Assembly: GCA_949740695.1 (NCBI GenBank) | Contig: CATJIY010000082.1 | Span: forward strand, 1 to 5,160 | Reading direction: 5' to 3' | Source: an uncultured Eubacteriales bacterium | GTDB taxonomy: Bacteria; Bacillota; Clostridia; Oscillospirales; Butyricicoccaceae | Length of the DNA stretch: 5,160 nt | In this document: positions 1 to 5,160 of the stretch, in pieces | Layout of the letters: every line of letters begins with the position of its first letter | Position numbering within the stretch: position 1 is the first letter of the stretch | Notes under the pieces: model-generated | What the model was told of the DNA's origin: nothing | Databases searched by the model: none | What the model saw: the letters and a program-made list of their open reading frames with translations, nothing else | Translations under genes and position numbers: made by a program

Positions 1-1375
1 AAATCAATACAAGGATTAAAATCAACAGCAGCAATCCAACAGCACCCGCCGCCGCGTAAATCAACAGCCAATTGAGGGTAAGTCCCGGAACAAGTGCGGG
101 AGTCGGTTCCTCATAGAAGGGAGAAGAATACAGCGAAATTTTATTTTCCACCATATCGTCGCTGATTCCAGCGGCTCTCGCCACATGATATGACAGATTG
201 TCCAGGCTGGTTTGGGTTAACTGTCCAGCCGTTGTAGAATTAATGCTCACCGATACCATGCAGTCGGAAAGATAACCCGCCACCCGTTCGATGTGAGTTT
301 CATCTCTAGAATTATCATAATCCACCTGGCCGCTGGTTTTGATGGTTTTTTCATCGCCATCGGGATTCATCTCGTCCTCGATATAAGTGTTGAGATCGGA
401 ATTGGGGCCGGCGCCTACTACGCCTCCCTCCGGACTATCCCCTCCCCGCACAATGTAATCTTCATAAACTTTAGAGCCGATGATGCCCTCTCCGTTTGTG
501 CTGTCCTCGGGAAGAAAGACCTCTGTTTTATCCTGTATGGTTTTATTGACATCCACGTTGCAGGTGACGCTGACCCGGACGTTGTTTTCTCCAAAGAGAG
601 GCGTCAAGACCTGCATCACGTTGGTGCGGATGATGTTGTTATACTTTTCCTCCAAATACAGCTTCAGTTGAGAAGCGTCGGTAGAAGTTGCATTGCTGTT
701 TCCAACAGAATACAGGTTGCCCGCGCTGTCGGAAATGGAGACAAAATCAATTTTCAGTCCCTGTACTGCGTTAGCGACTAAAGTGCGAATGGCCTCAGCC
801 TGCTGATCGGACAAAAGCTGCCCACTGCGCATGGTGACAAAGACTGCCGCGGAAGTGCCGGAACGTTCGGAATTGTCCAAAACATAAGTTGCTTTTTCTC
901 CGGGAGTAATGGTGACCGCAGCGTCCTTTACCCCATCAAAGCAACGGATAACCGCTCCCATGCGCTCCTGCAACAACAACAAATAGGCCGTGCTGCGTTC
1001 CGACTCAGTCGCTAAAGAACCCACATGATCATAATATGTAGAATAAGAAAATCCGCTCTGCGGATATCCTTCCATAAGTAGTCTTGCTTTTAAAATATTT
1101 TCCTGGCTTTTAGGCACCAAAATGGTGTCGTTGTTTTCCAGCCGGTAATCTTTCGCGCCCTGTTCCTCCAACTGCGCCATAACAGCCGCCGCCTCGTCGC
1201 TATTCAGTCCAGTGAACAAAACCGAGTAAGGCTGGCTCAATTGAACAAACACGATAACGCCCACTATGATAACAATGGCCAAAGCAATCAGCACAAGGAT
1301 CTTTTTGGGCACTTTCTTTAACAGCGCTTTCAGTTTTTCCCAGTATTCCTTTAATTTCGACGTAATCTGTTCCAA
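1..1375 (-). CDS. fliF: Flagellar MS-ring protein FliF, N-terminal 458 residues (3' end outside window)
   Basis: FliF forms the MS ring in the cytoplasmic membrane, the base on which rod, export gate and C ring assemble. Translation of the minus strand gives 458 uninterrupted residues. A basic, amphipathic N-terminus (WEKLKALLKKVPKK) is followed by a first membrane helix at about 26-44. Then comes the YscJ/FliF ring-building region, with VLFTGLN (52-58), TILVPKSQ and MEGYPQSGFSYS, a glycine/acid-rich ring domain around 260-340, and a second membrane helix at about 435-458. The cytoplasmic FliG-binding tail lies beyond the left edge; full-length family members are usually about 500-560 residues. 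The start is TTG at 1375. An in-frame TAA lies only two codons upstream (1381-1379), and GGGGG at 1390-1386 sits 10 bases before the TTG, so no ATG or GTG start is available. The gene follows fliE by 37 bases in the same operon. The family call is firm; the start is well supported. Confidence 0.95.
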   Translation of the reverse strand, partial: MEQITSKLKEYWEKLKALLKKVPKKILVLIALAIVIIVGVIVFVQLSQPYSVLFTGLNSDEAAAVMAQLEEQGAKDYRLENNDTILVPKSQENILKARLLMEGYPQSGFSYSTYYDHVGSLATESERSTAYLLLLQERMGAVIRCFDGVKDAAVTITPGEKATYVLDNSERSGTSAAVFVTMRSGQLLSDQQAEAIRTLVANAVQGLKIDFVSISDSAGNLYSVGNSNATSTDASQLKLYLEEKYNNIIRTNVMQVLTPLFGENNVRVSVTCNVDVNKTIQDKTEVFLPEDSTNGEGIIGSKVYEDYIVRGGDSPEGGVVGAGPNSDLNTYIEDEMNPDGDEKTIKTSGQVDYDNSRDETHIERVAGYLSDCMVSVSINSTTAGQLTQTSLDNLSYHVARAAGISDDMVENKISLYSSPFYEEPTPALVPGLTLNWLLIYAAAGAVGLLLLILILVLI

Positions 1376-1412
1376 AGGTTATTATCCCCCGTCTCTTGCG
1401 TATGTTTTGGCA

Positions 1413-1721
1413 TTAAAGGCTGATGCGCGTCAACTCGGAGTAAGCTTCTAGCGCTTTGTTGCGCAGCTGTATGAGCAGATCTACGGCGATCTGGTATTTA
1501 GAGGAGGATATTGTCAGCAAAGCCGGATTATCAAGCTCTCCTATGGACAATTGATATTCAAGCTGCGTCTTTTCATTATCCGTTGTGATCACATTGTCAA
1601 TTGCAGACCGAAAAATCGATCCAAACGCTCCGGCAGAACCATCTATTTGCTGCGTTTTTTCCAAACTACTGGCCGGATTGGCTGGTGCAATTGACGAAAT
1701 CTGATCAATTGGTGAAATCAT
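1413..1721 (-). CDS. fliE: Flagellar hook-basal body complex protein FliE
   Basis: FliE is the small adaptor that joins the MS ring (FliF) to the proximal rod (FlgB) and is exported early by the flagellar type III apparatus. The 102-residue length is normal for the family. The diagnostic C-terminal part, residues 67-102, is present: a helix containing SSKYQIAVDLLIQL, then RNKALEAY (87-94) and a short hydrophobic end. The N-terminal third is polar and poorly conserved, as usual for FliE, and no signal peptide is expected or seen. The ATG at 1721 has an excellent ribosome binding site, AAGGAGGA, with GGAGG seven bases upstream. The gene lies between flgC (119 bases upstream) and fliF (37 bases downstream), which agrees with the identification. 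Confidence 0.95.
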   Translation of the reverse strand: MISPIDQISSIAPANPASSLEKTQQIDGSAGAFGSIFRSAIDNVITTDNEKTQLEYQLSIGELDNPALLTISSSKYQIAVDLLIQLRNKALEAYSELTRISL

Positions 1722-1793
1722 AAAGGCTCCTCCTTAATCGAAACTATTTCATATTCTTAAAATCAAACAAAAACGGCAACATAAAATCTCAGA

Positions 1794-1837
1794 TGAAAGC
1801 CCATACCTTCATGCTTGTCTTTCACAGCAAGCTTTCA
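1794..1837 (-). repeat. Inverted repeats in the flgC-fliE gap
   Basis: The 119-base gap between flgC and fliE contains TGAAAGC (1794-1800) matched by GCTTTCA (1831-1837). Inside it, GCTTG (1813-1817) is matched by CAAGC (1828-1832). The two stems share bases 1831-1832, so the mRNA would favour one or the other. No T tract follows, so this does not look like a terminator. It may be an intercistronic RNA structure that affects mRNA stability or the flgC/fliE ratio, or it may be chance. The rest of the gap shows no gene apart from the fliE ribosome binding site. Confidence 0.35.
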
Positions 1838-1840
1838 AAG

Positions 1841-2302
1841 CTATTTTCCAAGCTCAAGGCCCTTTAAGGCAACAGTTTTAATGGTATTAAACACTGTTAC
1901 ATTAGAAGAGTAAGCCTGAGAGGCTGCCATAGCGTCGGGAATTTCCTTTACCATGTCCACATTGGGCAAGGAAACATAGCCTTCCTCATCCGCGTCCGGG
2001 TGGGTGGGGTCATACACCAGTTTCAAATCGGAAGGATCTTCCATAATATCCGTCACACGGACCCCGCCGACCATTTGGTTCCCCCGGCTGACAGGCTGTC
2101 CTTTTGCGGCCCGCTCCATGGCAGCACGGAAAGAATCTGCCCCGGTATTGGATTCAAATCTCACCATCTTGCGGCGATAAGCGCCGCCGTTTTCAGTGCG
2201 AGTGGTACTGGCATTTGTAACATTTTCAGAAATAACGTCCAGCCGCAGCTGCTGCGCTGTCAAACCGGAGCCTACAATACTCATGGTATTTAAAAAAGCC
2301 AT
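1841..2302 (-). CDS. flgC: Flagellar basal-body rod protein FlgC
   Basis: FlgC is one of the proximal rod subunits of the flagellar basal body, exported through the flagellar type III system and assembled outside the membrane. The 153-residue length is normal. The N-terminal rod motif is complete: SGLTAQQLRLDVISENVTN (12-30) followed by TTRT (33-36) and GGAYRRK (39-45). The FlgC-specific block is also present: VYDPTHPDADEEGYV (96-110) and LPNVD (112-116). The C-terminal helix contains AASQAYSSNVTVFNTIK and ends in LKGLELGK, the usual rod-protein C-terminal coiled-coil segment. The ATG at 2302 is preceded by GAGGTG, with nine bases between GAGG and the start. It follows flgB by 21 bases, so the two are surely cotranscribed. 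Confidence 0.97.
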   Translation of the reverse strand: MAFLNTMSIVGSGLTAQQLRLDVISENVTNASTTRTENGGAYRRKMVRFESNTGADSFRAAMERAAKGQPVSRGNQMVGGVRVTDIMEDPSDLKLVYDPTHPDADEEGYVSLPNVDMVKEIPDAMAASQAYSSNVTVFNTIKTVALKGLELGK

Positions 2303-2323
2303 ATCTGTTCACCTCATTTTTGT

Positions 2324-2722
2324 TTACTGTCCACGTACCGCCGCACGCATTGTGGATAAATCTCTGGAAAGCGCTTCCATAACATATTGGATCTGGTAAG
2401 CGTTTCGAACAAGCTCTACCATTTGTTCTGTCGCGTTCACGCCGTTGTCGTCCATTCGCGTTGACTCTTGCACATCAACCACCGCGAATTCCGATTCCGA
2501 TAAAAGATCCCGCAATCCACTGCGGGAAGATTTTGACTGAAAAGCGTCTTCAAGCTTATGACGAAGACTTTCCTCAAAAGTCACTACCTTTGCTTTGTAA
2601 TTGGGCGTCTCCACATTGGAAATATTATCAGAAATCGCCGCCTGTTTGGTCCAAAGAAAGTCCATTGATTTTTCCAGCAACAACATGGAGTTGCTCGATA
2701 GGAAATCTATCACGATGACCAT
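2324..2722 (-). CDS. flgB: Flagellar basal-body rod protein FlgB
   Basis: FlgB is the proximal rod subunit next to FliE and the first gene of the flagellar operon here. From the chosen start it is 132 residues, typical for the family. The N-terminal helix LLLEKSMDFLWTKQAAISD runs into the rod signature NISNVETPNYKAK (33-45) and TFEESL. The C-terminal half has the expected GVN...E segment (GVNATEQMVELVRNAYQIQY, 94-113) and the final helix VMEALSRDLSTMRAAV. The frame is open upstream to a GTG at 2758, but that start has no ribosome binding site and would add residues unlike the family. ATG at 2722 has AAAGGA five bases before it. A GTG at 2713, nine bases after a second AGGA, is an alternative that would remove three residues. 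Confidence 0.95.
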   Translation of the reverse strand: MVIVIDFLSSNSMLLLEKSMDFLWTKQAAISDNISNVETPNYKAKVVTFEESLRHKLEDAFQSKSSRSGLRDLLSESEFAVVDVQESTRMDDNGVNATEQMVELVRNAYQIQYVMEALSRDLSTMRAAVRGQ

Positions 2723-2945
2723 TCCTTTCCTTTGCGCCACCAAGGTGCAAATTTTCACTTTGAAAATTTTGAGTTTTCATTCTCCTTTGTTTCCAAGACG
2801 ATTGTGAGCATCTTAAAAACGGAATATAACCAAAAAAGGTATGCCGCAACTCCAATCGTTCCAGCGGTGGGGAATACGCATAATTGCCCACAAAGCCAGC
2901 CGTTTGTAACAAAAGTATCCAAGAATGAGACGAAACTACTCTTAT
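2723..2945 (-). promoter_or_regulatory. Long structured 5' leader of the flagellar operon
   Basis: About 220 bases separate the expected transcription start from flgB, and no credible gene lies in them. Two hairpins can be drawn. The first (2867-2891) pairs GTGGG with CCCAC and continues with AAT/ATT after one mismatch. The second (2798-2859) pairs ACGATTG with CAATCGT and then GAG with CTC across one bulged base. Inside it is a smaller hairpin (2820-2846) with CGG/CCG at its base and a run of six U residues in the RNA loop. I do not recognise a known riboswitch; the conserved bases of the c-di-GMP-I class are absent. A regulatory role is inference from length and foldability only. Confidence 0.4.
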
Positions 2946-2951
2946 TTTATG

Positions 2952-2980
2952 ATTATACTTCGTTTTTCAACAAATTGCAA
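2952..2980 (-). promoter_or_regulatory. Sigma-A type promoter for flgB-flgC-fliE-fliF
   Basis: On the minus strand a -35 box TTGCAA (2980-2975) and a perfect -10 box TATAAT (2957-2952) are separated by exactly 17 bases. An A/T-rich stretch with runs of A and T lies just upstream (about 2981-3010), like an UP element. Transcription should start near 2945 and run left into flgB. This fits the known use of the housekeeping sigma factor for the early flagellar operon in Firmicutes. No clear sigma-28 (flagellar sigma) promoter was found in the gap, though it cannot be excluded by eye. Confidence 0.8.
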
Positions 2981-3063
2981 CCCTATATTTACAATTTTTT
3001 TAATTCCAAATTCTGCCTAAAAGGGCTTTACAGCTCAAAACATCATATGCAAGAGGACAAATG

Positions 3064-3084
3064 AAAATGCAAAAGTTGCATTTT
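3064..3084 (-). terminator. Weak terminator candidate after the sugar kinase
   Basis: A perfect 9-bp inverted repeat, AAAATGCAA and TTGCATTTT with a 3-base loop, lies about 50 bases after the kinase stop. The stem has only two G-C pairs, and the T residues are partly inside the stem, followed by CATTTG. It is therefore a poor intrinsic terminator by itself. Its position between the kinase and the flagellar promoter is where a terminator would be expected. Confidence 0.4.
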
Positions 3085-3134
3085 TCAGCGGGCCTTTTGT
3101 CTCAGTGGCCGGTCAGCGACAGTTAAAGAATCAT

Positions 3135-4076
3135 TTACCGGATAGTCTTTACAGCCACGAGGGGGAGCTGCGCCTGAACTTGCTCCGGTGTGACGATATC
3201 GGTACCCTCCAACATGACCGATGCGCTTCCGGCCGCCACCGCATAAACAGCCGCCTCCCGCGGAGCAATCCCCTGCTGCAACCCATGGATAAAGCCGGCA
3301 AGAGCCGTATCCCCAGCGCCAATGGTAGACTTTACCCGAACGGCCGGCGTACTCACCTTGCATCTGCAATCCTTTCCAGTATATGTCATCCCTTTGGACC
3401 CTAAACTGACCAGAACATGCTCCACATAGGGGGAAAGCGCCTTAGAGGATTTGATCACCGACTGCTCGGTGCGCAGATCGCTCCCGCACATCTGGCGAAA
3501 CTCCAGCAGGTTCGGTTTTATGATAAGGGGGCATATCTCCTGGATATCCCGTACCTTGAAAAATGCCGTGTCCAGCGCCAAAAAAACGCCTTCCCGGCGA
3601 AAGGATAGAATATAAGACTTGTAAGCTTCCGGCGTAATATTGGGCGGAAGGCTTCCAGCAAAGACCAGGAGAACGGTCTTATATCCGTCCATTTCCCGGT
3701 CGATGCGGGATTTTAGCTGCTTCATGGCGTCGAAAGGCACTGGAAAACCGGCGCGGTTGACCTTGAGGACGCGCCCGTCTGGTATAATCAGCGTCAGATT
3801 CTCCCGAATGCATCCAGGAACGGTCAAAAAATCAAAACAGACCCCGTCCTTTTGAAGCAGCGCAGTAAACAGCTTTGAATTGTCTTCCCCGCAGATTCCC
3901 AGGGACACTGACGGGGTGCCAAGAGAGGAAAGCACCCTTGAAACATTGATGGATTTTCCAGCCGGATAGATTTCCTCTCGAACCGTTTTATTGGGTTCGG
4001 TAAAATCCATGGTCTCCGTCCACAGTGTCACATCCAGGGCTGGATTGATGGAAATGGTAATAATTTTATCAAACAT
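3135..4076 (-). CDS. 1-phosphofructokinase / tagatose-6-phosphate kinase family (PfkB-type) sugar kinase
   Basis: This cytoplasmic enzyme is predicted to transfer phosphate from ATP to a sugar monophosphate (fructose-1-P or tagatose-6-P class). The 313-residue length is normal. The family landmarks occur in order: NPALD (11-15), the substrate-lid motif AGKSINVSRVL (39-49), FAGSLPPNI, IIKPNLLEF, LVSLGSKG, and the catalytic/anion-hole motif IGAGDT with GAGD at 253-256, Asp256 being the likely base. The lid motif differs from the usual GGKGINV: Gly is Ala at 39 and Ser at 42. The frame extends upstream to a TTG at 4097, but ATG at 4076 gives the usual family N-terminus and has GGGGG seven bases before it. 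Neither fru nor lac/PTS genes are next to it, so the exact substrate (FruK, LacC or another) is undecided. The family call is firm. Confidence 0.92.
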   Translation of the reverse strand: MFDKIITISINPALDVTLWTETMDFTEPNKTVREEIYPAGKSINVSRVLSSLGTPSVSLGICGEDNSKLFTALLQKDGVCFDFLTVPGCIRENLTLIIPDGRVLKVNRAGFPVPFDAMKQLKSRIDREMDGYKTVLLVFAGSLPPNITPEAYKSYILSFRREGVFLALDTAFFKVRDIQEICPLIIKPNLLEFRQMCGSDLRTEQSVIKSSKALSPYVEHVLVSLGSKGMTYTGKDCRCKVSTPAVRVKSTIGAGDTALAGFIHGLQQGIAPREAAVYAVAAGSASVMLEGTDIVTPEQVQAQLPLVAVKTIR

Positions 4077-4102
4077 ACAAACGCCCCCAAATAGCAAAAT
4101 AC

Positions 4103-4125
4103 CTGTTAAGCATTTCCCTTAACAG
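4103..4125. repeat. 8-bp perfect inverted repeat upstream of the sugar kinase
   Basis: CTGTTAAG (4103-4110) and CTTAACAG (4118-4125) are perfectly matched around a 7-base spacer. They lie about 27 bases before the kinase ATG and 15 bases before its ribosome binding site. The symmetry and position would suit a repressor operator, or an mRNA hairpin close to the ribosome binding site. As a terminator for cysE it would be weak, since it is followed on the minus strand by GTATTTTGC only. I could not identify a good promoter in the 172-base gap, so the kinase may be cotranscribed with cysE. Confidence 0.5.
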
Positions 4126-4248
4126 CCATGCGCATCCTTTTCTCTATTTTTAACGCGCCAAACAGCGATAAAGATTCAGGCGATACCCCGCGAAAAATAC
4201 CGGCCAGTTTGCCGTCAAAGGAGCTCTGCACGGGGCAGCCCTTCAAAG

Positions 4249-4923
4249 TCACTGAGATTTATTTTCCCCGTTCTGCTCTTCAGAATGGAAATCTTTTGAT
4301 TCCTGAAGCATTTTTTCCAATCTTTCTATCTGGCCGCGCATCTGGCACAGTTCCTGGGAAACCGGATCGGGGATGTGAATTTGATCCAAATCCTCGCAAA
4401 TCCGCACGCCGTTTTGCTTGACAACCCTGGCTGGAACCCCTACGGCGGTGGAATTGGGAGGAATTTCCGCCAATACAACAGCATTGGCGGCGATTTTAGA
4501 ATGATCTCCCACTTTAAAAGGCCCCAAAATTTTCGCACCAGTTCCCACCAGCACATTTTTCCCCAAAGTGGGATGCCGCTTTCCCCTGTCCTTACCAGTG
4601 CCGCCCAAAGTCGCGCCCTGATAAATGGTACAGCCGTCCCCCACTTCAGTGGTTTCTCCAATAACAACGCCGCTGCCGTGGTCAATAAACACCCCCCGAC
4701 CGATTTTAGCCCCCGGATGTATTTCAATTCCAGTCAAAAACCGGGCGACCTGAGAAATCAGGCGCGCTAGGAAAAACCACTTGTGGCGATACAAAAAATG
4801 GGCGGGACGGTGCAGCATAATGGCATGCAGCCCCGAATAAAGCAGCACAATTTCAACCGCATTGCGGGACGCTGGGTCACGTTCCTTAATGGCTCTGATG
4901 TCCGCCTTCACTCGATCAAGCAT
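4249..4923 (-). CDS. cysE: Serine O-acetyltransferase
   Basis: CysE makes O-acetylserine from L-serine and acetyl-CoA, the carbon acceptor for sulfide in cysteine synthesis. The 224-residue protein is of the shorter Gram-positive form. It has an N-terminal helical part (1-60, with ERDPA at 14-18 and SGLHA at 30-34). A left-handed beta-helix of hexapeptide repeats follows (about 65-175), with IHPGAKIG, FIDHGSGVVIGET (79-91), TLGGTGK (105-111), KRHPT (115-119), GAKILG and AVGVPARVV. His82 is the likely catalytic base. Its partner, Asp in the Haemophilus enzyme, is Glu67 here, a change also found in Bacillus-type enzymes. The tail after 190 is charged and probably coiled-coil (RGQIERLEKMLQE). 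The ATG at 4923 has AAAGG nine bases upstream. No cysK neighbour is visible within the window. Confidence 0.96.
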   Translation of the reverse strand: MLDRVKADIRAIKERDPASRNAVEIVLLYSGLHAIMLHRPAHFLYRHKWFFLARLISQVARFLTGIEIHPGAKIGRGVFIDHGSGVVIGETTEVGDGCTIYQGATLGGTGKDRGKRHPTLGKNVLVGTGAKILGPFKVGDHSKIAANAVVLAEIPPNSTAVGVPARVVKQNGVRICEDLDQIHIPDPVSQELCQMRGQIERLEKMLQESKDFHSEEQNGENKSQ

Positions 4924-4948
4924 AAAAGACCACCTTTAAAAGCAATAT

Positions 4949-4968
4949 GGATTCCTCATCCGGAATCC
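4949..4968 (-). promoter_or_regulatory. Hairpin in the cysE leader
   Basis: GGATTCC (4949-4955) and GGAATCC (4962-4968) form a perfect 7-bp inverted repeat with a 6-base loop, 11 bases before the AAAGG ribosome binding site of cysE. In the mRNA it would be a stable small stem-loop just upstream of the translation start. It could influence translation or stability, or act as a DNA operator. No T tract follows, so it is not a terminator, and no T-box signature was found. Confidence 0.4.
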
Positions 4969-4992
4969 CTTTGTACATTTGCGATTACTCTT

Positions 4993-5021
4993 CATAAACT
5001 ACCCTTCCGGATTCTTGTCAA
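4993..5021 (-). promoter_or_regulatory. Candidate cysE promoter
   Basis: A perfect -35 box TTGACA (5021-5016) is followed after 17 bases by TTTATG (4998-4993), which is a poor -10 match (three of six). The position is right: 13 bases or so beyond the upstream terminator and about 70 bases before the cysE start. The poor -10 suggests a weak or activator-dependent promoter, or that the true -10 is spaced differently. Confidence 0.45.
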
Positions 5022-5033
5022 CAGCAAGCCGGG

Positions 5034-5066
5034 AAAAGGCAGAGGGTAAAAAGCGCGCCCTCTGCC
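5034..5066 (-). terminator. Intrinsic terminator of the gene upstream of cysE
   Basis: On the minus strand GGCAGAGGG and CCCTCTGCC form a perfect, GC-rich 9-bp stem (5066-5058 with 5046-5038) around an 11-base loop, followed at once by TTTT (5037-5034). This is a good intrinsic terminator for a transcript entering from the right edge. It separates that unit from cysE. Minus-strand frames between here and the right edge are too short to identify the upstream gene; one frame ends in TAA at 5075-5073, seven bases before the stem. Confidence 0.75.
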
Positions 5067-5160
5067 CCCTCTTTATGATATGCGCCCTGAACCGATGGGT
5101 TCCGCCTCACAAACGCCTACCGCCCGGAGCGGAACTGCTGCCGGTTTTGCCACAAATACT
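5067..5160. other. Right-edge stretch, no gene identified
   Basis: These 94 bases precede the terminator in the minus direction. One minus-strand frame is open from the edge to a TAA at 5075-5073 (28 residues, ending EPIGSGRIS). It could be the C-terminus of an upstream gene, since the terminator begins right after it. Other frames stop earlier: one at TAG 5119-5117 (ending QQFRSGR) and one at TGA 5109-5107. None of the short peptides is recognisable, so no coding call is made. Confidence 0.3.

Noticed and set aside
293..781. Open frame of 162 codons on the plus strand
   Set aside because: It lies wholly opposite fliF, has no ribosome binding site and no recognisable domain; it is a shadow of the real minus-strand gene.
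2628..2912. Minus-strand open frame of 94 codons in the leader, overlapping flgB
   Set aside because: It overlaps the 5' end of flgB in another frame, has no convincing start and no family resemblance. An ATG at about 2780 next to AAAGGAG is spaced too closely to be a good start.
2867..2913. Short palindrome TTTGT-A-ACAAA (2903-2913) as an operator
   Set aside because: Arms of five A/T-rich bases are expected by chance in this composition, and it lies well downstream of the promoter.
2723..2945. c-di-GMP (GEMM-I) riboswitch upstream of flagellar genes
   Set aside because: The characteristic conserved blocks of that class are not present in the leader, so a known riboswitch cannot be claimed.
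2732..3064. Open frame of 110 codons on the plus strand in the flgB upstream gap
   Set aside because: It runs antisense through the flagellar promoter and leader, has no ribosome binding site and an unremarkable Phe/Lys/Asn-rich composition of AT-rich noncoding DNA.
4108..4142. Seven-codon leader peptide (MAVKGNA) before the sugar kinase
   Set aside because: An ATG with AAGG six bases upstream and a stop inside the inverted repeat exists, but such tiny frames arise often by chance and there is no run of regulatory codons.
4924..5160. Cysteine T-box leader upstream of cysE
   Set aside because: The terminator hairpin at 5038-5066 invited this, but the T-box consensus is not seen before it, and a promoter-like -35 box lies after it; it fits better as the terminator of the previous gene.

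Overview
The window reads as an ordinary chromosomal segment of a flagellated low-to-mid GC Gram-positive bacterium, probably a member of the Clostridia. This rests on three things: strong GGAGG-type ribosome binding sites, the gene order flgB-flgC-fliE-fliF typical of the Firmicutes flagellar/chemotaxis operon, and a serine acetyltransferase of the Bacillus/Clostridium type. The genus cannot be fixed from the sequence alone. All convincing genes lie on the minus strand, so the biological order runs from the right end of the window to the left.

Right part (about 4924-5160): the 3' side of an upstream transcript ends in a strong hairpin followed by a T tract (5034-5066). A promoter-like region and a leader hairpin come next, then cysE (4249-4923), serine O-acetyltransferase, the first committed step of cysteine synthesis. 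After a gap of about 170 bases that contains an 8-bp inverted repeat comes a PfkB-family sugar-phosphate kinase of the 1-phosphofructokinase/tagatose-6-phosphate kinase group (3135-4076). No PTS or fru/lac genes are visible beside it.

Middle (2723-3134): a 412-base gap without a gene. It holds a weak AT-rich terminator candidate for the kinase, a very good sigma-A type promoter (TTGCAA, 17 bases, TATAAT) pointing left, and a leader of about 220 bases that can fold into two hairpins.

Left part (1-2722): flgB, flgC, fliE and the first 458 codons of fliF. FlgB and FlgC form the proximal rod, FliE joins the rod to the MS ring, and FliF builds the MS ring itself. Together they are the first-assembled core of the flagellar basal body. 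The operon continues past the left edge, where the rest of fliF and probably fliG, fliH and fliI would be expected.

I found no mobile element, CRISPR array, tRNA or rRNA, and no convincing undescribed system. The points most worth a second look are the structured leader of the flagellar operon, the inverted repeat before the sugar kinase, and the unusual substrate-loop motif of that kinase.
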